DNA from: Siminovitchia acidinfaciens
Lineage (GTDB): Bacteria; Bacillota; Bacilli; Bacillales; Bacillaceae_C
Assembly: GCF_003605385.1 (NCBI RefSeq)
Contig: NZ_QYTV02000002.1
Span: 1,412 to 65,411, forward strand
Length of the DNA: 64,000 bases
Reading direction: 5' to 3'
Below, piece by piece: positions 7,986-17,681 of the stretch. The notes under the pieces were generated by a model. That model had not been told where the DNA came from. It made no database searches and saw only the letters and a list, made by a program, of their open reading frames with translations. The translations under genes were made by a program, and so were the position numbers. Positions within the stretch are counted from its first letter, which is position 1; the number at the start of each line of letters is the position of its first letter.

Positions 7986-8162
7986 TTAACCACGCTCAAG
8001 GCCTCTTTTCAAAAATTGGATATTTGTATTATCCAAGCCCGCCTCATGCATAGATTGAACAGATATTTCTCCAGTCTCACTTTCAAGCACGTTCTGCAGA
8101 TTGAGTCCTTCTGTGTTTGGCAAAGCCGCGCCTGCGTATCGGCCTTTTTCATTGATCCTCAT
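7986..8162 (-). CDS. yrzK: Small conserved protein, YrzK-like
   Basis: This 58-codon frame has an excellent ribosome site (GGGAGGATATTTAATG) and ends just before the hisS promoter. The product begins MRINEKGRYAGAALPNTEGL and is hydrophilic, with no membrane segment or signal peptide. B. subtilis has a protein of about 57 residues, YrzK, of unknown function at this position beside hisS, so orthology is inferred from size and position. It is short enough to be missed by length-filtered gene finding. Function is unknown. Confidence 0.7.
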   Translation of the reverse strand: MRINEKGRYAGAALPNTEGLNLQNVLESETGEISVQSMHEAGLDNTNIQFLKRGLERG

Positions 8163-8221
8163 TAAATATCCTCCCGGAATTGATATTCCATTATTATTTC
8201 CTTAGATTGAAAAATTATAAC

Positions 8222-8462
8222 AACAAAAGCGCAAGCGCCTTACTTAGCCCCGACAAGCACAAGATGATTCCCGAGGAGGCAGTTCTTCAGCCAAGTGGCT
8301 GCTTCCATCACATCCTGTGAAACTTCTTTGAGGATGCTTCATGCAGCTTTGCGACGAGTAGAACAAAGACTTCCTTGAATATGGTTTGGCGGAGAAGCAC
8401 ACTCTTCCTTACAGGCTTGTGACCTCTAGGGGCTGGGCGCTGGAGCTAAACGTAGCATAATG
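8222..8462 (+). repeat. Dispersed repeat family A, copy 3 (long form)
   Basis: Starts AAAAGCGCAAGCGCCTTAC, then GACAAGCACAAGATGATTCC and CGAGGAGGCAGTTCTTCAGC. It continues with TGTGAAACTTCTTTGAGGAT and CAGCTTTGCGACGAG, and ends GGCTTGTGACCTCTAGGGGC and GGGCGCTGGAGCTA. It fills most of the 450-base gap between yrzK and the amidase gene; the rest of the gap shows no gene. Confidence 0.9.
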
Positions 8463-8612
8463 TAATAGCACAAGATTTGTTAAGCGCACAAGCTAGCTTC
8501 CTTCCCACACGTGCTGGATATCCCATCTTAATTTAAATGGACAAGAAAAACATTAAGCACTTTTTTATTTCATTTCATCATGCGATAATGATAACCATGA
8601 GAGAAAGGCGGT

Positions 8613-9887
8613 ATGGACGTGGGGAAAAAAGAGCTTTTGGTGATTCTTGCACTAATTTTTATCATTATCGGATGCAGCAAGGATCCGTCGTCCAATACTG
8701 CAGAGTCAGGAAGCGCCACAGTTACAGGTGAAGTGGTCAATGTCAGAGAAAAACCAGGTACTTCCTATTCAATCATTACCCAAATAAAAAAAGGGGAAAC
8801 TTACCCTATCATAAAAGAAAAGAACGACTGGTATGAAGTCGAACTCCCCTCGGGCAAAACCGGATGGATTGCCGGATGGCTCGCATCCAAAGATTCAAAT
8901 AGTGAACCATCGATAGAGGGTACAATCACTGTTCATAACCTGAACGTCCGGTCCGAACCGAGTACGGAAAGTGATATTCTCGGTAAACTTGACATAGACT
9001 CGAAAGTGAAAATAGTGGAAGAAAGCAACGGATGGAGCAAGATCCTTTTTGACTCGGAGACAGCATGGGTCAGCAGCCAATACGTTGATAAAAAAGCAGC
9101 TTCTCAAGATAGGAAAAATAATGATCAGGTCAACATCATGATTCTTCATGATAATTCAAACATAAGAAAAAAACCCGACATTAAATCTAATATCGTTGGA
9201 CAGGCTTTTGCCGGAGAAGTATATGAGATCATTGATCAAAAGAATGACTGGATTCGAGTCAGGACAGAAAAAGGGAAAAAAGGGTACATAGCCAGCTGGG
9301 TCGTTTCTATGACTGACAGGCCTGCCGGCATCAGAAAAACCGGAAAGGGAATTTCAGGCAAACTCATTGTCATTGACGCGGGACACGGGGGTAACGATCA
9401 GGGGGCAGCAGGAGCTAATGGGGCGCTTGAGAAGGACTTGACAATGAAAACGGCCAAGCTGCTTGAAAAAAAACTAAAGAAAACCGGGGCGATTGTCATG
9501 ATGACTAGGACCGGCGATAAATACGTCCCCCTTTATAACCGGACAAACACAGCTGCCGAGAATGGAGCAGATGCTTTCATCAGTCTGCACTACGATAGCA
9601 TCGACGATGCCTCCGCCTCAGGCTATACGACATATTATTACTATTCTTATGAAAAACGTTTGGCCGACACAGTACACAGCCATTTATCCAAATCAATCAA
9701 ACTGAAAGACCGGGGAACTCAATTCGGGAATTATTATGTCTTGAGAGAAAACACCCAGCCGGCCGTATTGCTTGAACTTGGATATTTGAGCAACATTGAT
9801 GAAGAAAAGACTATTAAAAGAAATAAATATAGAGAAAAAGTTACCGACGCAATTGTCAAAGGGCTGGAAGATTATTTTGAGCGATGA
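8613..9887 (+). CDS. N-acetylmuramoyl-L-alanine amidase with three SH3b domains (YrvJ-like lipoprotein)
   Basis: Cuts the amide bond between MurNAc and the stem peptide in the cell wall. Residues 1-20 form a lipoprotein signal peptide with lipobox IIGC, Cys21 being the expected lipidation site. Three bacterial SH3 domains follow at about 37-90, 103-158 and 173-233, each with an N-V/I-R and a GW or GY signature. The C-terminal Amidase_3 domain (about 250-420) shows DAGHGG, a conserved Glu in EKDL, SLHYD and LLELGY, which supply the zinc ligands and the catalytic Glu. The total of 424 residues is shorter than B. subtilis YrvJ. It occupies the yrvJ position between yrzK and dtd but on the opposite strand. 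Confidence 0.93.
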   Translation: MDVGKKELLVILALIFIIIGCSKDPSSNTAESGSATVTGEVVNVREKPGTSYSIITQIKKGETYPIIKEKNDWYEVELPSGKTGWIAGWLASKDSNSEPSIEGTITVHNLNVRSEPSTESDILGKLDIDSKVKIVEESNGWSKILFDSETAWVSSQYVDKKAASQDRKNNDQVNIMILHDNSNIRKKPDIKSNIVGQAFAGEVYEIIDQKNDWIRVRTEKGKKGYIASWVVSMTDRPAGIRKTGKGISGKLIVIDAGHGGNDQGAAGANGALEKDLTMKTAKLLEKKLKKTGAIVMMTRTGDKYVPLYNRTNTAAENGADAFISLHYDSIDDASASGYTTYYYYSYEKRLADTVHSHLSKSIKLKDRGTQFGNYYVLRENTQPAVLLELGYLSNIDEEKTIKRNKYREKVTDAIVKGLEDYFER

Positions 9888-10174
9888 CTGGAATGCCATA
9901 CTTCTGACTCGCTATTCGGGATTCCTCTTGACCGAGTGAGAAATTTTCTCGTTGTTACTGTAACTTGGAGCCACTCTTAGTGACCAAGCTAGTGATTTTC
10001 CATTACTGCAGTAACTTAATCTACTGTTTAGTGACAGAGTAATGGATTATTGTGCAAATACCCTTACTTCATAGAAAAAACGACTAACCATCAATTGTTG
10101 CTTTTCATAAAAAATCTGTCACCGATACAGGCTCCCATTATTGATAGCACCTGCATAATGCCTTTCATTTTAAA

Positions 10175-10224
10175 AGGAGGGCGTCCAGAAAATCAGTTTA
10201 AATTGATTTTCTGGACGCCCTCCT
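10175..10224. terminator. Bidirectional terminator between the amidase gene and dtd
   Basis: A 21-bp perfect inverted repeat (AGGAGGGCGTCCAGAAAATCA and its complement) with an eight-base loop is flanked by A- and T-runs. It separates convergent genes. The stretch 9888-10174 before it shows no gene or other clear signal. Confidence 0.9.
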
Positions 10225-10256
10225 ATTTTTCTACCAAATATTTAGTACATTTCTAT

Positions 10257-10694
10257 TTATCGTTCCAGTACAAGGGTGACAGGCCCGTCATTAATTAGAT
10301 CGACTTCCATCATGGCACCGAAAACGCCTGTCTCTACTTTCACACCCTTCTCCCGAAGCATTTCATTAAATTGTTCATAGAACAGGTTGGCGGCGTCGGG
10401 TGCCGCTGCATCAATAAAGCTCGGACGCCTACCTTTATTACAGTCAGCATAAAGAGTGAACTGGGAGACTGACAGGATTTCGCCATCCACGTCCTTTAAT
10501 GATAGGTTCATCTTGCCCTCTGCATCTTCAAAAACACGAAGGTTCACGATTTTATCCGCCAGCCACTCGGCTTCATTTTTCGTGTCATCATGAGTGATAC
10601 CCACCAGCAAAACAAAGCCTTTGCCGATTGCCCCTGTCACTTTACCTGCTGCCGTTACCTTAGCCTGTTTACATCTCTGAAGCACAATTTTCAC
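10257..10694 (-). CDS. dtd: D-aminoacyl-tRNA deacylase
   Basis: Hydrolyses D-aminoacyl-tRNAs and mischarged Gly-tRNA. The 145 residues cover the whole DTD fold, with the two active-site motifs SQFTLYAD (about 79-86) and NDGPVT (about 136-141) visible. The start is GTG at 10694 with AAAGGAG nine bases upstream. It lies 14 bases downstream of relA on the same strand, and the relA-dtd pairing is the usual Bacillus arrangement, so co-transcription is likely. The terminator at 10175-10224 closes the unit. Confidence 0.95.
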   Translation of the reverse strand: MKIVLQRCKQAKVTAAGKVTGAIGKGFVLLVGITHDDTKNEAEWLADKIVNLRVFEDAEGKMNLSLKDVDGEILSVSQFTLYADCNKGRRPSFIDAAAPDAANLFYEQFNEMLREKGVKVETGVFGAMMEVDLINDGPVTLVLER

Positions 10695-10708
10695 GTTTAT
10701 ATGCTCCT

Positions 10709-12901
10709 TTAGTTCATTATTCGATGGACTGCATAGATGTCCGGAATCTGTTTGATCTTGTCTACCACTTTGTGTAGATGGCTGATGTTATGAATGGAAA
10801 TCGTCACCATAATAGTAGCCATTTTATTCCGGTCCGTTCTGCCATTTATAGCAGTGATGTTCGTTTTTGTTCCACTTACTGTCTGCAAAACTTCATTCAA
10901 CAGTCCATGTCGGTCATAGCCCAGCACTTCGATATCCACATTGTATTCTTTTCGAGTGCTTCCGCCTTGCACCCACTCAACAGGAATGAGACGGTTTTCC
11001 TGGTCAGAGCTGGCGACATTCGGACAATCACATCTATGGACGGAAACACCTCTCCCTTTAGTGATGAAACCGATTATCTCATCACCAGGAACCGGGTTGC
11101 AGCAGCGGGACAGACGTATAAGCAGATTGTCTGCACCTTTCACCGTCACGCCTGCTTCGTACCTGCCTGGTCGTGAAGCCTGTCTTCCTTCAGCTGATAC
11201 GATTTCTTTAACGGCCTCTTCTTCATCCCGTTTCTTTCTCAATTTTTCCGTCAAACGGTTCGCAACCTGCTGCGCCGATATGCCATTATAGCCAACTGCC
11301 GCATACATATCGTCTTCGGTTGGAAAATTGAATTTCTCTGCAGTTCTTTCTATATTTTCGGGGACAAGGATATCTTTGAGATCAAAATCCAGTTCTTTGA
11401 TCTCTTTTTCGACCAATTCCCTGCCTTTAACGATGTTCTCTTCTTTTCTCTGTTTTTTGAAAAATTGCCTTATTTTATTTTTCGCTTGGGATGTCTGCGC
11501 TAGCTTGAGCCAATCCTGGCTTGGTCCGTAAGAGTGCTTTGACGTAAGGATTTCAATAATATCACCTGTATTCAGCTTATAATCCAACGTGACCATTTTT
11601 CCATTGACTTTTGCTCCGATTGTTTTATTGCCGATTTCCGAGTGAATTCGATAAGCAAAGTCAATGGGAACCGATCCTGCCGGAAGTTCAATGACATCCC
11701 CCTTCGGGGTGAAAATAAATACCATATCAGAAAACAAATCGATTTTTAATGATTCCATGAACTCCTCAGCATTGGCCGATTCATTTTGAAATTCCAAAAT
11801 CTCCCTGAACCAGGAAAGCTTTTTCTCGAAGGACGCCCGCTGATCAAGCGCTTTTCCTTCTTTATAAGCCCAGTGTGCAGCTATCCCGTATTCGGCAATC
11901 CGATGCATTTCAATCGTCCTGATTTGCACTTCCAACGGTTCACCTTTTGGCCCTATGACGGTTGTATGGAGTGATTGATACATATTGGGCTTGGGCATAG
12001 CAATATAATCCTTGAACCTTCCAGGCATCGGCTTCCAGCATGTATGGATGATTCCGAGAACAGCGTAGCAATCTTTGATGCTGTTGACGATGATTCTCAC
12101 AGCAAGCAGGTCATAGATTTCATTGAATTGTTTATGCTGCAAGCTCATTTTACGGTAGATGGAATAAATATGCTTGGGTCTGCCGTACAGCTCGGCTTTA
12201 ATCTCAACTTCCTCCAACCGGGTGTTCATTTCGTCAATGACGTTGTCCAAATACCGTTCCCTTTCAGCCCGCTTCCGCTTCATCAAGTTGACAATGCGAT
12301 AATATTGCTGCGGATTCATGTAGCGCAACGAGGTGTCTTCCAATTCCCATCTAATCTTTGAAATACCCAACCTATGGGCAAGAGGAGCAAAGATTTCCAG
12401 GGTTTCATTGGAGATTCTTCTTTGTTTTTCCGGCGGCAGATGCTTTAATGTCCGCATGTTATGGAGTCTATCTGCAAGTTTGATCAAAATGACCCGAATG
12501 TCTTTCGCCATCGCAACAAACATCTTCCTGTGGTTTTCGGCCTGCTGCTCCTCATGGGATTTATATTTTATTTTTCCAAGCTTTGTGACGCCATCAACAA
12601 GCATCGCCACTTCACTATTGAACTCCTCGGATAACTGCTTGATTGTCACCTGGGTATCTTCCACAACATCATGCAGGAAGCCCGCCGCTACAGTAGCGGG
12701 ATCCAATTCCAGATCAGCAAGGATCCCGGCCACTTGAACCGGATGGATGATATATGGCTCCCCCGATTTGCGATACTGATCCTTATGAGCCTGGTGGGCA
12801 AATTCATAAGCTTTTTTTACTAGTTCGACATGATCTTCGTTCAAATACTTTCTAGTCCGCTCAAAGACATCTTCAGCTGTTAATATTTTATCTTTTGCCA
12901 C
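10709..12901 (-). CDS. relA: Bifunctional (p)ppGpp synthetase/hydrolase RelA (Rel)
   Basis: Makes and degrades the alarmone (p)ppGpp. The 730-residue protein has the HD hydrolase domain (about 47-150, with FLHDVVEDT), the synthetase domain (about 240-350, [11 protein letters not shown] and MYQSLHTTV), a TGS domain (about 390-450, [20 protein letters not shown]) and a C-terminal ACT domain. The intact HD motif indicates hydrolase activity is retained. The GTG at 12901 has AAGGTGA five bases upstream and gives [13 protein letters not shown], matching B. subtilis Rel; the GTG three codons earlier overlaps the ribosome site. It lies between apt and dtd as in B. subtilis. Confidence 0.97.
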   Translation of the reverse strand: MAKDKILTAEDVFERTRKYLNEDHVELVKKAYEFAHQAHKDQYRKSGEPYIIHPVQVAGILADLELDPATVAAGFLHDVVEDTQVTIKQLSEEFNSEVAMLVDGVTKLGKIKYKSHEEQQAENHRKMFVAMAKDIRVILIKLADRLHNMRTLKHLPPEKQRRISNETLEIFAPLAHRLGISKIRWELEDTSLRYMNPQQYYRIVNLMKRKRAERERYLDNVIDEMNTRLEEVEIKAELYGRPKHIYSIYRKMSLQHKQFNEIYDLLAVRIIVNSIKDCYAVLGIIHTCWKPMPGRFKDYIAMPKPNMYQSLHTTVIGPKGEPLEVQIRTIEMHRIAEYGIAAHWAYKEGKALDQRASFEKKLSWFREILEFQNESANAEEFMESLKIDLFSDMVFIFTPKGDVIELPAGSVPIDFAYRIHSEIGNKTIGAKVNGKMVTLDYKLNTGDIIEILTSKHSYGPSQDWLKLAQTSQAKNKIRQFFKKQRKEENIVKGRELVEKEIKELDFDLKDILVPENIERTAEKFNFPTEDDMYAAVGYNGISAQQVANRLTEKLRKKRDEEEAVKEIVSAEGRQASRPGRYEAGVTVKGADNLLIRLSRCCNPVPGDEIIGFITKGRGVSVHRCDCPNVASSDQENRLIPVEWVQGGSTRKEYNVDIEVLGYDRHGLLNEVLQTVSGTKTNITAINGRTDRNKMATIMVTISIHNISHLHKVVDKIKQIPDIYAVHRIMN

Positions 12902-13084
12902 AAGGATCACCTTTTTTATTAAAAATAAATATTACTAATAGCAATTGCAAAAATTGTCGAATAAAATTGTGTAGAAAAAAGAATATATGAATACTATTAT
13001 CGTTTTTATAGCATGGGTTGTAAAGAAGAAGCTTTACTTTTCCAACATTTATCTCAAATTTTATCGAATTTTATTTACTTTGAT

Positions 13085-13135
13085 AGAGCAAAAGCGTAAA
13101 CACCTGTTCATCGCCGGACCACAACTTGAGCATTT
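13085..13135 (+). repeat. Dispersed repeat family A, short fragment
   Basis: AGCAAAAGCGTAAACACCTGTTCATCGC resembles the left end of family A (compare AAAAGCGCCTGTTCATCGACG at 1077). It lies in the roughly 275-base gap between apt and relA, in which nothing else is recognised. Confidence 0.5.
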
Positions 13136-13177
13136 GATTATTCCCTAGATTATAATAAAAAGCACTCAATTGAGTGC

Positions 13178-13690
13178 TTAGTACTTCATAAGGGACAAAA
13201 GGTCATAATTATCCAGCTTTTTTCTTCCATCAAGATATGAAAGTTCGATGAGGAATGCTATACCAGCAACAACGCCGCCCAATTTTTCAACGAGCTCGAT
13301 TGTCGCCTCAATCGTACCACCGGTCGCCAACAAGTCGTCCGTAATTAAAATCCGCTGTCCCTTTTTAATCGCGTCCTTATGAATTGTCAAGGCATCTTTA
13401 CCATATTCTTTTCCGTAGCTTGCCTTAATTGTCTCTCTCGGAAGCTTCCCTTCTTTTCTGACAGGGGCAAAGCCTACTCCAAGAGCGTATGCAACAGGGC
13501 AGCCGATGATAAATCCCCGGGCTTCCGGGCCGACAACAAGATCTATTTGCTTTTCTTTCGCATATTCAACAATTTGGTCCGTTGCATAGTGGAAGGCCTC
13601 TCCATTGTCCATTAATGTAGTAATATCCTTAAAAAGAATACCTTTTTGAGGCCAATCCGGAACAATTGTAATATATTGTTTTAAGTCCAT
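13178..13690 (-). CDS. apt: Adenine phosphoribosyltransferase
   Basis: Converts adenine and PRPP to AMP in purine salvage. The 170 residues match the family length. [12 protein letters not shown] lies at about 51-62 and the PRPP-binding motif [13 protein letters not shown] at about 114-126. The start overlaps the end of recJ by ten bases, so the two are translationally coupled. The recJ-apt-relA order is conserved in Bacillaceae and links purine salvage with alarmone metabolism, though that link is inferred from position. Confidence 0.97.
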   Translation of the reverse strand: MDLKQYITIVPDWPQKGILFKDITTLMDNGEAFHYATDQIVEYAKEKQIDLVVGPEARGFIIGCPVAYALGVGFAPVRKEGKLPRETIKASYGKEYGKDALTIHKDAIKKGQRILITDDLLATGGTIEATIELVEKLGGVVAGIAFLIELSYLDGRKKLDNYDLLSLMKY

Positions 13691-16050
13691 GCATCCACTT
13701 CCTCCTCATAGTAAACAGGGTGTGAGACTCTCTTCTCAAACCATTGCTTCAATTCCTGGTATGATGAATAGATCAGTTCATTTTCCAGTTCAATAACTGC
13801 CTGTTTTTCTTGATAGGCAGGCGACTCCGTTAAATCCTTTTTCATTTTTACCTGATTTAACACAATGACTCCATCTTTTATTGTAACAAATTCCAATTCA
13901 AAAAACACTTGAGTCATGAACTCCACTGTTTCGTTTGACCATCCTCGGTAAGATTCAAGCTCTTTGCCATATTTTTTGACGTCAAAAGTGCGCCTTTTAG
14001 CAAGAAAAGCGTAAAACCATTTAAAATGGTCCCGTGTTGGAATTGTTTTAAAATATTCCCCGCGCCCATGATAGAAATGTGCATAAATTCGATCCGGTGA
14101 CTTTCCTGTTAGCATTTCCTCGAGAAGATCGATGCTCGGAGGGAGATCAAGAAGGACTATGCTTTTTCCATCAAGCGTCAGACGTCTCGCCTCTTCCGCA
14201 TCAGCAATAATTTTAATATCGGTCTCACCGGAATCCCAGGGAAACTCGCTCAGGCTGTTTTGATTAAAAACTATGAAAGTTATATTCTTATCCGGTAATA
14301 GGGGCAGCCAGCTTTCAGGCCGCTTATTTCCTCTTAAATCAAACAGCTGCCAATTATTAATAGCTGCGTCTCTAATAAATATTTGCGGTTTTCTTATATT
14401 ATTCCATTCGTTGATAGCAAGCTCGCCGACGACCGACATTTTAGCATCCGGTGAAATGCTGTCAGCTATTTCCCCGAGATTAAAGCCGATACCGTCCAAC
14501 ATTCCGCCGCCCTGCTTTAATGTCAGCTTCAAATGGTTCTGTGCGGCACCAATTTTCCTTTTATCCTGCACGTCAGCTTCGTTGACCATAAACTTTGGTT
14601 TTGGGTTCATCACGCCGTACGGCGCAAGCAAATCCAGCTCTTTGATCAAATCAATATCCACATTGACCAATGTAGCCTCAGCATCCAAATCTGTGTATGG
14701 AACTAGATCCTTTTCACTCAACTGTTCTTTTGCTGCGCTATTCAATCTGGTTCGCAAGTCTTCTACATCGGAAATTGAAAGAGTCATGCCGGCAGCCATT
14801 GGATGCCCGCCAAAGTGTTCAAGCAGATCAGAGCAGGAAAGCAGGTTTGTAAATAAATCAAAACCTTTGATGCTTCTGCCAGATCCCTTCGCCTTGCCGG
14901 TCTCTTGGTCGTAACCAAGAATAATTACCGGCCTGTAGTATTTCTCAGTCAGCCTTGATGCGACAATACCGATGACCCCGGGATTCCAACCTTCTTTTCC
15001 AATCACAAGCACATGATTTTCGGACGGAGGATATAAAGTATCCACCATATTTATCGCTTCTTTAGTTATTTCCGACACAATCTCTTTTCTTTCGATATTG
15101 AATTGCTCGATATCCTCTGCCAACTGTTCTGCTGTTTGTTCATCTTTTGACAGTAAAAGATCAGCGGCAGGGTTGGCTGAATAAAGCCTGCCAGCCGCAT
15201 TCAAACGCGGTCCAATTGTGAAACCAACGGTTTCCTCATTCGCTTCAGCCAGGTTCGCGCCTGCCAGCCTGCTTAATGCGACAAGTCCCGGTCTCGCAGA
15301 TCTGGCAAGGACTCTAAGGCCTTTTTTGACAATGAGACGGTTTTCCCCATGCAGCGGAACGAGGTCGGCAATTGTTCCGACAGCTACCAGGTCAAGCAAT
15401 TTTTCCGGTGCAGCACCGCATAACGCATGGGCAAGCTTAAACGTGACACCTACCCCGGCAAGATCCGGAAATGGATAAGGGGTGTCATTGTACCTTGGAT
15501 GGATGATAGCATAGGCAGAAGGTATTTCCGGCCTTATTTCGTGATGGTCTGTAATGATCAAATCCATGCCAAGCTCTTTTGCTACTTCTGCTTCGTGTAC
15601 AGAAGAAATCCCTGTATCAACAGTGATGATAAGCCCGATTCCGTCGGCAGCTGCACGGCGAAACGCCCCTTCATTTGGACCGTATCCCTCAGTGAATCGA
15701 TTGGGTATGTAATACTCGACGATAGCCCCTAAGTCCTTTAATACCGTCATTAATACAGTAGTACTTGTTACACCATCGGCGTCATAATCACCAAACACAA
15801 GAATTTTCTCCTGCATTTCGATGGCCTTACGTATCCGGTCAACCGCTTTTCGCATATCCTGCATCAAAAATGGATCATGGAACTCTTCTTTTTCTATATA
15901 TAAAAATCTATGAGCTTCCTCAGGATCGGTTATGCCTCTATTTACTAATAACGTGGCAGTGAGCGGCGATAAATTAAGTTCATCGGAAAGCATCTGGACT
16001 ATTTTCTTATCCGCTTCCCGGACGATCCATCGAGTTTTTGACTGTAACAT
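13681..16050 (-). CDS. recJ: Single-stranded-DNA-specific exonuclease RecJ
   Basis: A 5'-3' single-strand exonuclease in recombination and mismatch repair. The 789-residue protein has the DHH phosphoesterase motifs [12 protein letters not shown] (about 85-96) and ITDHHE, a DHHA1 domain with GGHPMAAG, an OB-like segment, and the additional C-terminal domain found in Bacillus RecJ (about 580-789). AAGGAGTG lies ahead of the ATG. It is first of a recJ-apt unit; the CDF transporter gene upstream is 92 bases away on the same strand. Confidence 0.97.
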   Translation of the reverse strand: MLQSKTRWIVREADKKIVQMLSDELNLSPLTATLLVNRGITDPEEAHRFLYIEKEEFHDPFLMQDMRKAVDRIRKAIEMQEKILVFGDYDADGVTSTTVLMTVLKDLGAIVEYYIPNRFTEGYGPNEGAFRRAAADGIGLIITVDTGISSVHEAEVAKELGMDLIITDHHEIRPEIPSAYAIIHPRYNDTPYPFPDLAGVGVTFKLAHALCGAAPEKLLDLVAVGTIADLVPLHGENRLIVKKGLRVLARSARPGLVALSRLAGANLAEANEETVGFTIGPRLNAAGRLYSANPAADLLLSKDEQTAEQLAEDIEQFNIERKEIVSEITKEAINMVDTLYPPSENHVLVIGKEGWNPGVIGIVASRLTEKYYRPVIILGYDQETGKAKGSGRSIKGFDLFTNLLSCSDLLEHFGGHPMAAGMTLSISDVEDLRTRLNSAAKEQLSEKDLVPYTDLDAEATLVNVDIDLIKELDLLAPYGVMNPKPKFMVNEADVQDKRKIGAAQNHLKLTLKQGGGMLDGIGFNLGEIADSISPDAKMSVVGELAINEWNNIRKPQIFIRDAAINNWQLFDLRGNKRPESWLPLLPDKNITFIVFNQNSLSEFPWDSGETDIKIIADAEEARRLTLDGKSIVLLDLPPSIDLLEEMLTGKSPDRIYAHFYHGRGEYFKTIPTRDHFKWFYAFLAKRRTFDVKKYGKELESYRGWSNETVEFMTQVFFELEFVTIKDGVIVLNQVKMKKDLTESPAYQEKQAVIELENELIYSSYQELKQWFEKRVSHPVYYEEEVDAWT

Positions 16051-16142
16051 ACATTCACTCCTTCAGACTTCCTAATTATACAAAATAGGTATGTCCCATT
16101 CAATGACCCCTTTTTAAAATGGAAATTACAGAAAACAAATTC

Positions 16143-17039
16143 TTAGTTCGATTCTGTATAAAATGGATTTATATGGACTAAAACGTTATGCACATTCGGG
16201 TCGCTGAGGAGTTTTTTCTTTACTTTTTTTCCAATCAAATGTCCTTCAGAGACAGTCATATCAGGGTTGACTGAAATCTTTAAATCAATGATCACATAAT
16301 AGCCATGCTTCCGGGCATGAAGCTCGTCAATCCTCATGACTTCCGGAACGGAAAAAACTGCCTCTTTGAATTCTTCGATCTCCTTATCATCCAAAACATG
16401 GTCCAATGTATTATAAATAGATTCAGCTCCAAGCTTCCATGCCATTCTTAAGACCATAACCGATACAACCAAACCAGCTACCGGGTCGCCATAAACCAGC
16501 CAATCCACATTCAGCATTTCGCCAAGAATGGAGGCGCCAATCCCTATCAATGCAGCGATGGAAGAATAAACATCTGATCGATGTTCATAGGCATTCACAA
16601 TCAATGCGTCACTGTTAAGCTTTTTTCCAAGCTTGTATTTGTATCTGAACAGTGCTTCCTTGACGATGATTGAAAATACAACCGCATAAATGGCTATGGA
16701 ACCTGGTGCTTCCAGTGGCTTGAAAAAAGACTCAAACGATGATTTACCAATTTGCAGACCAACAATGAATAATATCACTGCAACGATAATTGCAGCAATG
16801 GATTCGGCTTTCCCATGTCCGTAAGGATGCTCCTCATCTGGCGGCCGTTTAGCAGCTCGAAGGCCCACATAAACCGCCAAGGATCCGACTATATCAGAAG
16901 CTGAATGGACAGCATCTGCAATCAATGCTTTACTGTGTGCCTTTAGGCCAAAAGCCCCTTTTATAACTGTCAGTAAGATATTAATTATAACCCCGAGCCA
17001 AGCTGCCCGCTCAGCTTGTTTAAAGCGATCCTTCTCCAT
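16143..17039 (-). CDS. Cation diffusion facilitator family metal transporter
   Basis: A 298-residue CDF protein that probably exports divalent cations by proton exchange. About six membrane segments occupy residues 10-205, followed by a cytosolic ferredoxin-like domain (about 210-290, ARKHGYYVIIDLKISVNP). The A-site motif in TM2 is DAVHSASD (HxxxD). The TM5 motif reads EHRSD, so the position that is His in many HxxxD CDF sites is Glu here, followed directly by His; this may affect which metal is used. Zn, Fe or Mn cannot be distinguished. The gene is commonly found between secDF and recJ in Bacillaceae. Confidence 0.9.
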   Translation of the reverse strand: MEKDRFKQAERAAWLGVIINILLTVIKGAFGLKAHSKALIADAVHSASDIVGSLAVYVGLRAAKRPPDEEHPYGHGKAESIAAIIVAVILFIVGLQIGKSSFESFFKPLEAPGSIAIYAVVFSIIVKEALFRYKYKLGKKLNSDALIVNAYEHRSDVYSSIAALIGIGASILGEMLNVDWLVYGDPVAGLVVSVMVLRMAWKLGAESIYNTLDHVLDDKEIEEFKEAVFSVPEVMRIDELHARKHGYYVIIDLKISVNPDMTVSEGHLIGKKVKKKLLSDPNVHNVLVHINPFYTESN

Positions 17040-17092
17040 TTATACCATTCTCCTTTACGCAGCTGGTATTACTTATACTACCCTTTCCAAGC

Positions 17093-17120
17093 AAAAAAGC
17101 CGCAAGTTGCGGCTTTTTTT
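17093..17120 (-). terminator. Intrinsic terminator downstream of secDF
   Basis: AAAAAAGCCGCAA and TTGCGGCTTTTTTT form a tight hairpin with T-runs on both strands. It separates secDF from the CDF gene. Confidence 0.85.
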
Positions 17121-17154
17121 ACTTGAAAATATTTCTCCTCTATACAGCTGCGCA

Positions 17155-17680
17155 GGACTGGACATCTTAGTGCCACCGACGGACAGGAAGTGCTAGTGCA
17201 AGCAAAACGACAGGATGTCGTGTTCTGAGCCTACCGAGTGCCATTGACTCAGGGTCATAAGGCTATCGCTACTGAAGGCAAACTAAGCCTTCCCCTCAGC
17301 CTCTTCTTATGCTTGCCGCCGATAAATTACACTTATAAATCCTTTATCTCGTTACGGAGGACTCCAGTTTGTACGTCGCTAAACGGACGCTTACGCTTTT
17401 CTTACTGTCTAGCTACGGGCTCCAGCGACTAGCAGACTTCCTCCTCCCTCCTACGATAAGTCGACATCAGCTCGCCTAAGGCATTCGCCGTGTCTCCTTT
17501 ATCTCGTCAAGAGTCATCCAGTCTGTACGTCGCTAAACGTCGCCCTCCGCTTTTCTTGTTGTCCAGCTTCAGCGCCTAGCCCCTCGAGGTCACAAGCTGA
17601 TTCCCTGTGGTGGCTGAAGAACTGCCTCCTCGGGAATCTTCTTGTGCTTGTCGAGGCTAAGCAAGGCGCTTACGCTTTTC
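17155..17680 (-). repeat. Composite dispersed repeat: compact family A element plus duplicated accessory modules
   Basis: The part at 17545-17680, read on the minus strand, is the cleanest compact copy. It runs AAGCGTAAGCGCCTTGCTTA, GACAAGCACAAGAAGATTCC, CGAGGAGGCAGTTCTTCAGC, GGGAATCAGCTTGTGACC and GAGGGGCTAGGCGCTGAAGC, and its ends are complementary. Beside it a module of about 70 bp occurs twice (CTTTATCTCGT ... GTACGTCGCTAAACG ... GCTTTTCTT near 17340-17405 and 17495-17560). A further module near 17170-17225 (GACGGACAGGAAGTGC, CGACAGGATGTCG) matches 48960-49030 in inverted orientation. No gene is supported in this 560-base gap. Confidence 0.9.
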
Positions 17681-17681
17681 T

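Noticed and set aside
8537-8731. Plus-strand frame of 64 codons overlapping the amidase gene start
   Set aside because: Overlaps the lipoprotein signal region of the amidase in another frame; no family features.
10050-10298. Plus-strand frame of 82 codons
   Set aside because: Runs through the bidirectional terminator at 10175-10224 and overlaps the dtd stop region.
17238-17432. Plus-strand frame of 64 codons
   Set aside because: Entirely inside the composite repeat cluster, without ribosome site or protein-like composition.
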